Origin: Coemansia sp. RSA 922 | Taxonomy: Eukaryota > Kickxellomycota > Kickxellomycetes > Kickxellales > Kickxellaceae | Direction of reading: 5' to 3' | Assembly (NCBI GenBank): GCA_027577415.1 | Contig: JANBQS010000053.1 | Span: forward strand, 1 to 44,360 | DNA: 44,360 bases | In this document: positions 31,101 through 38,488 of the stretch, in pieces | Layout of the letters: the number at the start of each line of letters is the position of its first letter | Position numbering within the stretch: position 1 is the stretch's first letter | Made by a program: the position numbers and the translations under genes | Notes under the pieces: generated by a model | Told to the model about the DNA's origin: nothing | The model's database searches: none | The model's input: the letters and a program-made list of their open reading frames with translations, nothing else

Positions 31101-31863
31101 ACGTGCTCGACAAATTTTTGCAATGCGTCGCCTCGGAGTTTTCGAATCAAAAATGACAGCGATTCGGCGGCAAACCGCCGAACACCGGATTGCTGCCGCT
31201 CAACGCCCAGAAGAGGCGAGATAAGGCTGAATGTCGGACGCAAGTCGTCTACGAGACTCTTTGACAGGTATTTGAACAAATAGGCCAATGCGTTGCTCGC
31301 CGCCTCTACGATCTCGGGAGTATTCGACTTGATCAAGGGCATGATCTTGCGCACCAAACGCTCGTAGTACGGCAAAACCTCATCTTGCAGATCGCGCGCC
31401 AGAGTAGTCACCAACCTATTACACAACAACAAAAAAAACACACACACAGTAGTTAACAAGTCCAAGATAAAGCCTCATCCATGCTACTCAATTACACGCT
31501 CGGTAAGTTTGTGGCTACTTACTCCAACATTGGCTCTAGTGCCAATTCATGGTCCAGACTCAGATAGTCCTCAAGTATACAGATAATATCGTCCTTGTGG
31601 TAAAGCACCTGTGCCAGCGACTGGTGGTATGCACGCACCCGGTGCAAAAATTCCGTATAGTCCTTGGTACAATTAAGCTCGTTCCATTTGTTCACGGCCT
31701 CGGCAAAATACGATCCGTGCTCGTCGGGTTCATCCAGATCGCGCTCTATCCGGCGAGCGACATTGATCTCTATGGCGTCAATACGTTGCCTAAACGACTT
31801 GAACCGATGGATATTGGCTCCGCCGCTCGTGCTCAGCTGAGGTGCTACGCCAGTGTCCTTCAT
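22190..31863 (-). CDS. UTP20: UTP20, small-subunit processome HEAT-repeat protein (two exons)
   Basis: Proposed join 31863..31523 and 31415..22190, 3188 residues, longer than the roughly 2500-2800 I recall for yeast and human UTP20. The first exon carries the family N-terminus (H-R-F-K-S-F-R-Q-R-I-D, K-W-N-E-L-N-C-T). Splicing yields L-V-T-T-L-A-R-D-L-Q-D, continuing into S-N-A-L-A-Y-L-F-K-Y-L and F-A-A-E-S-L-S-F-L-I-R-K-L, close to human UTP20. The rest is alpha-helical HEAT/ARM-like repeat. Several acidic Asp/Glu tracts explain the extra length, and the C-terminus is strongly basic (R-R-K-R-Q-E-R). Role: nucleolar U3 snoRNP/SSU-processome component needed for 18S rRNA processing. The frame upstream of 31415 in the long ORF is intronic, not coding. 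Confidence 0.93.
31416..31522 (-). other. spliceosomal intron of UTP20 (107 bp)
   Basis: Minus strand: ...ATG TTG GA|GTAAGT; a branch-like TTAAC, a GT/T-rich tract, then TAATAG|G TTG GTG ACT. Phase 2; joining restores the conserved UTP20 N-terminal sequence. Confidence 0.9.
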
Positions 31864-32047
31864 TATCGGTCTATAAACGCTGACCCAATTTTAAAACAAA
31901 TAATATATAGTTTTTTTTAGGAGAAATTTAGAAAGGGCACACAAAAGTTGGGAAAGTGTGGTAAACTTTTTTTTTTTTTGAAAGCTTTGGAAAAATAGAA
32001 TTGATTTGATTACGCGATTTGATTACGAGTGATGGGAGAGATAGTTT
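31864..32047. other. short intergenic region: UTP20 promoter
   Basis: 184 bp separate the AzgA-type permease stop from the UTP20 start, both on the minus strand. It holds A and T homopolymer runs and no clear TATA element. Confidence 0.4.
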
Positions 32048-33766
32048 TCAGATTTGGTGAGCGTGCTGGTCGCGACTAACGGTAACTTCTTTGAGCTCGC
32101 TGCTAGTGTCGTTGCTCGCGCACATGTCGCTATTATTCGACTCGTCACCGTCTCCGATTGAAACCGGCTGCTTGCCGAAGAGCCTCATGATCCATGGCGG
32201 GATATTGCTTTTGAATCCACCGCGAGTGACAAAGCCCAGCCAGTCATCACGCTCAGCATAATTGGGTGGAGCGATCCGGCCACCCGACATTCTGTGGATC
32301 AAGTTGACCGACGAGTTTATAAAAATAAACGACCCAATACCTGCAATCAGTCCGTAGCCAATAGAGTATCCAAAGGGGATCATGATGATGGTGATAAACG
32401 CCGGGAGACCGTCGCCGATATACTTCCAATTGATCTGAACCACGTTCTGCATCATCATCGAGCCCACGGTAATAAGTGCCGGACCAGTAGCCCAGGGTGG
32501 GAACGAGGCAAAGATGGGCGCAAAGAAAAGGGCGATGAAAAACATCACGCCAGTGACAATAGTGGTGATACCTGTACGCCCGCCCTCGGCAATTCCCGCG
32601 CCAGACTCGATAAATGCGGTGAGTGGTGAGCATCCGAATGCCGACCCAATAGCAATAGACGAAGAGTCAACCAGAAAGGCCATACTAGACCCCTCGAAAT
32701 CTTGTGTACGCTCATCCATATAGCCGCCGAACTTTGCCATCGAGAACATCGTGCCCGTGCAATCGAGGATATCGACATAGAGGAAAGTGATAAGCGCAAT
32801 CCACACTTCGCCCGACGATAGGTCCCAGTGAAACTGGTTGAGTGTGCTCTCGATCGGATGGAATGTGACGACCTTTTTGAAAAAGTTGAATGCGTCCGTA
32901 CCAGCCGGCGTATACGGAAAGTAAGTGACCGAGGTAGGCCGCGGCCACGAAATGATAGCCACCAGGGCGATACCGATGAGAATAGCTCCTTTCAGCCGGT
33001 ACAAGAGCATCGTGCCAATGAGCATTAGACCGAGGATACCCAGCCAAGTAGGCCCACCCTCCATATGATGACCCTTACAGACGTTGTTGGCGTCGCGGTA
33101 CTGCGGCGGACACCCACCGAGCTCTACCAAAGTTGCCGGGCTACCAGTAATCAGGCCAATGCCTGCGGCCGACTGCAGTCCGATAAACGACAGATAAATA
33201 CCGATACCCGCCGCCGTAGCTGTTTTCAGCGACACTGGAATCAGACGCGCAAACCACTGACGCAACCCGACGACTGACAGTATAAAGAATATAATACCCT
33301 CGATACACACAGCCGCCAATGCGTTGCGATACGAGACCTTGCCCGTACCATGGTATCCAACCACAGTATACGCAAAGTAGGCGTTGAGGCCCATGCCAGG
33401 CGCCAGTGCAATCGGGAGGTTTGCCAGTGCGCCCATCAGAATACAAGCCAGACACGAGATAGCACAGGTAGCCGTAATCAAGTCGAGCTTCAGCCCCTGT
33501 AGACATTTGGTATAGGCCGGGTCAGTAGCGCACGTCGCACCGTATAGCTCTCGGTCACAGTCGCAGGTACCACCCGAGTCGGTGAGGATCAAAGCATTAG
33601 TCGAGATAATGTAGGCCATCGCCACAAACGTGGTTAACCCGGCGCGCAGCTCGATGGAGAACTTTGAGCCAGGACGCTCGACTTTGGCTCCCGAACCCTC
33701 TAGTCGGAACCAACGACCTACTGCCGAGCGAGCAACAAAAGTATTAAGTGTGTCTATCCACCCCAT
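32048..33766 (-). CDS. azgA: AzgA-type purine permease (adenine/guanine/hypoxanthine:H+ symporter)
   Basis: 572 residues, one frame, ATG at 33766; Aspergillus AzgA is about the same length. It is a polytopic membrane protein with about 12-14 hydrophobic segments. Family motifs are visible: R-A-G-L-T-T-F-V-A-M-A-Y-I-I near residue 41, A-P-G-M-G-L-N-A-Y-F-A-Y near 122, and C-S-P-L-T-A-F-I-E-S-G-A-G-I-A-E-G-G-R-T-G near 380. The last is the substrate-site region of AzgA-like transporters. Two Cys-containing extracellular loops (C-D-C-D and C-P-P-Q-Y...C) also resemble fungal AzgA. Family role: high-affinity uptake of purine bases at the plasma membrane. The C-terminal tail is hydrophilic and Ser/Asp-rich. 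Confidence 0.92.
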   Translation of the reverse strand: MGWIDTLNTFVARSAVGRWFRLEGSGAKVERPGSKFSIELRAGLTTFVAMAYIISTNALILTDSGGTCDCDRELYGATCATDPAYTKCLQGLKLDLITATCAISCLACILMGALANLPIALAPGMGLNAYFAYTVVGYHGTGKVSYRNALAAVCIEGIIFFILSVVGLRQWFARLIPVSLKTATAAGIGIYLSFIGLQSAAGIGLITGSPATLVELGGCPPQYRDANNVCKGHHMEGGPTWLGILGLMLIGTMLLYRLKGAILIGIALVAIISWPRPTSVTYFPYTPAGTDAFNFFKKVVTFHPIESTLNQFHWDLSSGEVWIALITFLYVDILDCTGTMFSMAKFGGYMDERTQDFEGSSMAFLVDSSSIAIGSAFGCSPLTAFIESGAGIAEGGRTGITTIVTGVMFFIALFFAPIFASFPPWATGPALITVGSMMMQNVVQINWKYIGDGLPAFITIIMIPFGYSIGYGLIAGIGSFIFINSSVNLIHRMSGGRIAPPNYAERDDWLGFVTRGGFKSNIPPWIMRLFGKQPVSIGDGDESNNSDMCASNDTSSELKEVTVSRDQHAHQI

Positions 33767-34178
33767 CTCTTGGCCGTTTATGTAAGAAGGTAAGAAAAAG
33801 AATAAGGATTATATGGCCCTGAGGCTGTACAGACAAGGGGGAAAAAAAGACAGACAAGGGTGGCGTTTGGATAAGCGCTCGGACCCGCATAGGTTCACAA
33901 TCAAGAAGCGGTAAAGTGTCACAGAGAAGAAAAAAAATGTGGCGCTTCCAGCAATATTACTGGATGTCCGGGAAAAAAAGTTTTTTTTTTCATACGCCAA
34001 GCATATGCCGCAAGGCTCTCGGGGAATAGCGGCTCATTTTACTTGTGCTGTAAAATTCAACACTAGTGATGCCGTGAAGATAACAGGCGAGGATGTCTTT
34101 GTGCAGGAACTTGGCAAATCTCGCCACAGCGATCTACGGTCAATCTCTCACCCCACCCGTTGGCATGGAATGGATTTG
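33767..34178. other. intergenic region upstream of the purine permease
   Basis: AT-rich, with A and T runs (for example around 33974-33990). Presumably the permease promoter. No gene recognised. Confidence 0.45.
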
Positions 34179-34430
34179 TTATCTTTGACTTCTTTTTTGG
34201 GCACGGTGAACAAATTGTTGAGGCACCCGACACAGCACGTCAATCAAAATGATCGCACGATTGAAGTCGTTAGAACTGGAATATGGTAGTTGCAGCTTGA
34301 ACTCGTCGATATTCTCTTCTTCGACCTCGACGTGGGCATTAGGTTCATGTATGCCCAGATAATAGTGTCCTTGCTGCGGTGTAGCAATATTCTGGCGACG
34401 GTACCCACTGTGTCCATCCCACGTGGCTTG
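34179..34430 (-). pseudogene. orphan coding fragment (relic or lone exon), about 83 codons
   Basis: An open frame on the minus strand from just after TAG (34431-34433) to TAA (34179-34181), without a start codon. It includes G-H-Y-Y-L-G-I-H-E-P-N-A-H-V-E-V and N-D-F-N-R-A-I-I-L-I-D-V-L, with a clearly protein-like composition. An overlapping frame 5' of it also looks coding (M-D-T-V-G-T-V-A-R-I-L-L-H-R), which suggests a frameshift. The preceding TTTAG could be a splice acceptor. Family not recognised. The 5' end of the fragment overlaps the start of the duplicated cassette. Confidence 0.35.
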
Positions 34431-34514
34431 CTAAAGTCACAGCAGATATTGGGATTACGTCATGTTAAACCCTCGATTGCTTGAGAAATTATGTCATAGT
34501 TGCAGTCTCTGCTG

Positions 34515-34542
34515 CCTTTGAAAGCTGCTGCACTCCTTTGAA
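34515..34542 (+). promoter_or_regulatory. paired CCTTTGAA boxes, 20 bp apart (unit A)
   Basis: CCTTTGAA at 34515-34522 and again at 34535-34542, each followed by AGCTGC. The same pair at the same spacing occurs in unit B. Likely a binding site for a dimeric or repeated regulator; inference only. Confidence 0.5.
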
Positions 34543-34614
34543 AGCTGCGAATGGGGTTGAGCTGCGGTTTTGTGTACACGTTTGTGCAGCACATTTCTCC
34601 ACAGTGCAAAATGG

Positions 34615-34621
34615 TATAAAA
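34615..34621 (+). promoter_or_regulatory. TATA box of unit A gene
   Basis: TATAAAA, 126 bp upstream of the ATG at 34741, followed 12 bases later by CCCCGCCCAC. The corresponding unit B element is 128 bp upstream of its ATG, so the core promoter is conserved between the duplicates. Confidence 0.65.
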
Positions 34622-34740
34622 GAGTAAAGACGACCCCGCCCACTTTCTTCTCCCCTTTCTCTTATTTTCAAACTATCATCTTTTCTCATAGCTCATTTGA
34701 ACAATATTTATTTAAATCTGAGCCATTACTGTTCATTGCT

Positions 34741-35109
34741 ATGTATTGCCCTATTCGTTTTATTACTGAAGTCTCAGCTATTAGCCTAGGTGGCCTAAAT
34801 ACGGGTAATAATAAAACTATCGACCCCAATTATAGCCAATTGAAGATAGTTGCAACAGCCCACGATCATGCAATTGATGTTTACAATGAGCTTATGAGCT
34901 ATTATAGCGATCCATTGGAGTGTACTTGTGAGTTAGTCCATAAAGTGGCTCTACCTGAAGGATCAACTGCCATTCTGGATGCTAGTAAACCTAACGTTAA
35001 GGTTACGTGGCCAACCATCGGGAATCCAGATGATTCTCAGAGCGAACTAGGAAGACTGATTGCAGATTTAAATAAACGCGGCACAAAGTATAACATTTTC
35101 ACAAGCTAG
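34741..35109 (+). CDS. small protein of unknown family, duplicate A
   Basis: 122 residues from ATG at 34741. The frame is open further upstream through promoter sequence, so the ATG was chosen by alignment with duplicate B. No signal peptide or membrane helix. Shared with B: Y-N-x-L-M-S-x-x-x-D-P-L-x-C-x-C-x-L-V-x-K, then A-L-P, V-K-V-T-W and Y-N-I near the end. The Cys-x-Cys pair is conserved. The N-terminal 35 residues differ strongly. I do not recognise the family and do not assign a function. Preservation of both frames and of the core promoter suggests that both copies are expressed. Confidence 0.65.
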   Translation: MYCPIRFITEVSAISLGGLNTGNNKTIDPNYSQLKIVATAHDHAIDVYNELMSYYSDPLECTCELVHKVALPEGSTAILDASKPNVKVTWPTIGNPDDSQSELGRLIADLNKRGTKYNIFTS

Positions 35110-35692
35110 ATGGGCTCAGACATGGCCGCAAGAGTAAAGGCAAACAGAGTCTCCTTGGAACATGGATAAAGCCAAAAAAAAACATATTTGGTAGTATAAA
35201 TCAATCACTGCTATTAGCACAAGGACCACAGGGTTAGTAGGTAGTATTCTTCATAATTATTACATCCATATACATGTGTCCATGTCATGACATAGTAGTT
35301 CTCAGATATATAGCCTTTATAAACTTTACATCCTGCTCATTAAATAACAACAAGAAAATAATAAAGGGTGATGGCACTCACCATACAACCTCAATTACGT
35401 ACTAAGTGTTTAGGTTTCCTGAGGACAATATTCTTGATGCAGTACAGAAATAGCGTGGTGATGGTGATTGCTTTCATACATGTTGGCCCACCTACAATAT
35501 GGCACCAAGTGGGTCAAAAATTCTACAAGGAGAACTTTGGCAAACACCCACCCAGCTCAACTGATGCTGGTAGGCTGGCCAAAGTAATACCGGCTCTTGC
35601 TGCTGATAGAAGACCAACTAATAAGCATATGTCAGTACCTACCACTGTCACCACGTGTATTTAATCCACAGATTTGACAGCTTGATTCTGCT
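35110..35692. other. spacer between duplicated cassettes
   Basis: 583 bp separating unit A's stop from the start of unit B. It includes a broken coding frame (35368-35664); the rest is AT-rich without recognisable elements. Confidence 0.45.
35368..35664 (+). pseudogene. frame-broken coding relic of unknown family
   Basis: Two overlapping frames look like pieces of one protein. One reads F-P-E-D-N-I-L-D-A-V-Q and then a stop. The other continues from the same point as Y-R-N-S-V-V-M-V-I-A-F-I-H-V-G-P-P and on to a terminal T-V-T-T-C-I. That fits a single frameshift near 35440-35450. It begins with GTG and has no convincing start. Family not recognised. Confidence 0.3.
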
Positions 35693-35723
35693 CATCCCAC
35701 GTGTTGGGTAAAAGTCTTAGTCG

Positions 35724-35853
35724 CCTTTGAAAAGTGCTGTTCTCCTTTGAAGTAAGCAAGCACAACTTGGGTGTTAAACCCTCGGTTGCTTCTGAAATTA
35801 TGTCATAGTTGTCGTCTTCGCTGCCTTTGAAGGGCGTACTTTTTTCCTTTTGA
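35724..35853 (+). promoter_or_regulatory. two pairs of CCTTTGAA boxes (unit B)
   Basis: Pair 1: CCTTTGAA at 35724-35731 and 35744-35751, exactly 20 bp apart. Pair 2: CCTTTGAA at 35824-35831 and a degenerate CCTTTTGA at 35846-35853. Pair 2 sits at the position of the unit A pair (13 bp after ATGTCATAGTTG); pair 1 is extra and closer in sequence to the unit A pair. Confidence 0.5.
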
Positions 35854-35927
35854 CGGCTGCAAGGGCAGTTGAGCTGCGGTTTTTATGCAAAAGTTTGTGC
35901 AGCACTTTTTTTGCAGTGCAAAAATAG

Positions 35928-35934
35928 TATAAAA
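35928..35934 (+). promoter_or_regulatory. TATA box of unit B gene
   Basis: TATAAAA 128 bp upstream of the ATG at 36056, followed by CCCCGCCCAC as in unit A. Confidence 0.65.
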
Positions 35935-36055
35935 AAGTTGACCAACCCCGCCCACTTTTTTTTTCTTTCCTCCCTCTCAAACAAAAAAACTATCACTCTG
36001 ACAATTTCCTTTCTTCAAATCTTTTTTACAATCTAACCTACTATAGTTTATTGAA

Positions 36056-36430
36056 ATGAGCCTTCCAATTTTTTTTATAAATGATGGCACGAGTTTTGAT
36101 CTACCTGCTCAAACTTCACGAGAGTTTGATTATAATAATCCTCATATAACTATATATGCAACTGAGCCAGATACTGCTAAGAATTTTTACAATGCTCTTA
36201 TGAGTGGTTTTGTGGACCCGCTTACATGCGTTTGCAATTTGGTCAAGAAAATAGAAGCGCTACCTGGGGACATTCCCAATTCGGATTCCAGTGGACCTAC
36301 TGTTAAACTTACCTGGCATCGTATTAGAGGTTCTAATGCCAATGAAATGGCTAAAGAGAAGAGAAAAATGAATGAGGCTTTGATGAAGTGCGCCGAGACA
36401 TATAACATTATCACGAACAAAAATAATTAG
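36056..36430 (+). CDS. small protein of unknown family, duplicate B
   Basis: 124 residues from the first ATG, 128 bp downstream of a TATA box. Homologous to duplicate A over about residues 30-120: F-Y-N-A-L-M-S-G-F-V-D-P-L-T-C-V-C-N-L-V-K-K in two blocks, A-L-P-G, V-K-L-T-W and Y-N-I-I-T. No signal peptide or membrane helix; the C-terminal third is charged and probably helical. Function unknown. The surrounding promoter duplication suggests shared regulation with duplicate A. Confidence 0.7.
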   Translation: MSLPIFFINDGTSFDLPAQTSREFDYNNPHITIYATEPDTAKNFYNALMSGFVDPLTCVCNLVKKIEALPGDIPNSDSSGPTVKLTWHRIRGSNANEMAKEKRKMNEALMKCAETYNIITNKNN

Positions 36431-36740
36431 CCAAGAAAACGTAGACGCAGGGTCCAGCAGAGTTCCCCCAAGAACATGAGTATGTACCAATGGATTGTAC
36501 AGCAGAATAAGCCGAGTTCCATTGTTTAGTAAATGGGTCACATGCAAGCATATAGCAGATTTACTTCATCCATAGACGCTCATACATTTTAATGACCTAG
36601 CAATATTTAGAAGAAAAAAATACAACTTTTAAACTCTTTCAATATTACATTTAAACCACATATTGGCTATATCCATTTGCAATAAACCCTCATCAACACA
36701 TGAAGCATACACAGGTGTATTAACAAAAAAAACCAATATC
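36431..36740. other. convergent intergenic region
   Basis: 310 bp between the stop codons of unit B's gene and the protein X gene. AT-rich, presumably both 3' UTRs. Nothing else seen. Confidence 0.5.
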
Positions 36741-38240
36741 CTAGAACATGAGAAACTCAGGGTTAGACAAAAAGCCCTTGATCTTCCCCACAAATGCTGC
36801 ATTAGCCGGTGACTCACCAATAACGCCAACATCAAAGACACTAGCGCCTGACACAGCAGGACTCTTCGCCGCACCACCTGTAAGTTCACTCAGCGCAGAG
36901 TCTAAAGCTGCGCTCGCTTCAGCCGCAGACACGACCTTATGAGGTTTGCCGACGACAAGAACCGAAGAACCCAAAGGCAGAGACGCAGGAGTATAGACGC
37001 CCTCCGCCGCCAAAATAACAGCCGGCAACCCCGATGCCAAAGGACTCTCCTTCTGCGCGTCCTTTATTTTAGCAGCTAGTTCCAGCACGCTACTAGTCGA
37101 GGCATCAGCGATCTCAAACACTGCCGGCCCCTTCGCTCCCTCAACAGCAATGCCGACTCTAGTATTACCGTCCTTAGCCAGTGGTACCTGGTGCAGAGCC
37201 AGCGCAGCCGCGCGGACAGCAAACGCAGTATCGCTGAGCGAACGGTTAGCCCTAATAAGCCTATCCAGTTTGTCTGCCGGCACCTGCACTGTCGTGCTCC
37301 GTTTAGCCAGCTCCATTTCTCCCAACCGGCGCAGTACCGATGACTCGAGCGACTTTACAAGGAACGCGGTCTCCGTATCAGCCGATGGACGAGCCACACT
37401 AGTCGGGGGTTTAGCTGTAATAACAGGTGCCGCAGCGTGCTTATCCTGCTTGTCGATAACCGCCTTTCCGTCCTTAAGGAACTGCATGACATCACCCTTG
37501 AGTATACGGCCCTTGGGACCCGATCCCGATATCTCGCTGGCATTAGCAATATGGTTGGCGTGGATAGCAAAAGTAACTGCAGGCGACAATAGTCCATGCG
37601 CCGAATTGTCATCCGATTTGGGCTGCGTCGGCAACTCGGTAACCTTCGGGGCAGCTGGTGCGGGTGCTGGCACATCCACGGGCTCTGCTTTCTTTGGTGC
37701 GCCCTTGTCTGCCGACAGACCAGCGATATCAATGCTAGAGAGGTCATCGCCTTCCTCGGCTATAATAGCAATAATGCTGTTGACGGCCACGTTCTGCGAT
37801 CCCTCAGGAGCCAAGATCTTAACAAGCACGCCGTCGTCCTGAGCCTCAACGTCCATCTGGGCCTTATCCGTCTCAATCTGCAACAACAAGTCACCGGCCG
37901 AAAACGACTCACCTACTTGTATACAAAGATATTAGAAACTAGTCCCCTCAGATAGTTAAAAACGTTTATCCTCGTCCAGGGGAATGTTCTTACCTTCTTT
38001 TTTCTCCCAGCGCGCAATTCCACCCTCAGTCATGGTAGGCGATAGAGCAGGCATAGTGAATTGCGATGCTTCACTGCGAACAGCAGCAGTATGGAAACGA
38101 GCAGCTACAAAAAAAAGCTTAAAATAATATGTTCTGGGTGTTAGTAACGGAACTTTCCTTAGGTATTCATAACTTGAATTCTTCCACAACGTACCAGCAA
38201 TGCGAGCTGAACGGCCTACGACAGAGAAGCGAGCGAGCAT
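36741..38240 (-). CDS. PDX1: pyruvate dehydrogenase complex protein X (E3-binding protein), three exons
   Basis: Proposed join 38240..38195, 38104..37994 and 37912..36741, 442 residues. The N-terminus (M-L-A-R-F-S-V-V-G-R-S-A-R) is a mitochondrial presequence. A lipoyl domain follows (F-T-M-P-A-L-S-P-T-M-T-E-G; lipoyl lysine Lys69 in E-T-D-K-A). A peripheral-subunit-binding domain lies at about 160-200 (S-P-A-V-T-F-A-I-H, S-G-S-G-P-K-G-R-I-L-K-G-D-V). The C-terminal region still resembles the E2 core, but where E2 enzymes carry the catalytic H-R-x-x-D-G there is V-G-V-I-G-E-S, with no histidine. It is therefore more likely structural protein X, which anchors E3 (dihydrolipoamide dehydrogenase), than the active acetyltransferase. 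Acts in the mitochondrial matrix. Confidence 0.87.
37913..37993 (-). other. spliceosomal intron 2 of protein X gene (81 bp)
   Basis: Minus strand: ...AAA GAA G|GTAAGA, branch-like TTCTAAT, acceptor CAAGTAG|GT GAG TCG. Removal restores the lipoyl-domain sequence E-K-K-E-G-E-S-F-S-A-G-D. Confidence 0.9.
38105..38194 (-). other. spliceosomal intron 1 of protein X gene (90 bp)
   Basis: Minus strand: ATT GCT G|GTACGT, branch ACTAAC, T-rich tract, TTGTAG|CT GCT CGT. It separates the presequence from the lipoyl domain. Confidence 0.88.
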
Positions 38241-38488
38241 TGTGTATGTAAAAAAAAAAAAAAGTGTATATAAAAAAAGGTTTAAGATAAAGAGCGGGCG
38301 ATAGTATTTCGTGGCGTGTGTTGGGGAAAAAAAGAAACGTGTTCCGGAAAACTCCGCCTACTTTGGCGGACAATTAGTGGATCGAAAAGCGCCGTCCTTA
38401 ATAAACTCGCGCGCGAATATGAGAATTTAAATATCATTTACGAGAAAAATATAAGAAAAAAAAGATATATCGGAGGGAGGGGAGGGGA

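Larger units (their letters stand above)
34415..35109 (+). repeat. duplicated cassette, unit A (promoter + small gene)
   Basis: Left copy of a diverged direct duplication. Its landmarks recur in the same order in unit B: CATCCCACGTG, GTTAAACCCTCG, AAATTATGTCATAGTTG, paired CCTTTGAA boxes, TTGAGCTGCGGTTTT, TTTGTGCAGCAC, GCAGTGCAAAA, TATAAAA, CCCCGCCCACTTT, then a homologous reading frame. Confidence 0.8.
35693..36430 (+). repeat. duplicated cassette, unit B (promoter + small gene)
   Basis: Right copy of the duplication described for 34415-35109. All promoter landmarks are in the same order. Unit B has an extra upstream pair of CCTTTGAA boxes, located before GTTAAACCCTCG. The ATG-to-ATG distance between the units is 1315 bp. 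Confidence 0.8.

Noticed and set aside
33939..34289. 116-codon + strand frame upstream of the duplicated cassette
   Set aside because: Composition is not protein-like, and the overlapping minus-strand frame is more convincing as coding.
37150..37842. 230-codon + strand frame
   Set aside because: Antisense to the protein X gene; no recognisable domain and the opposite strand encodes clear PDH-complex domains.
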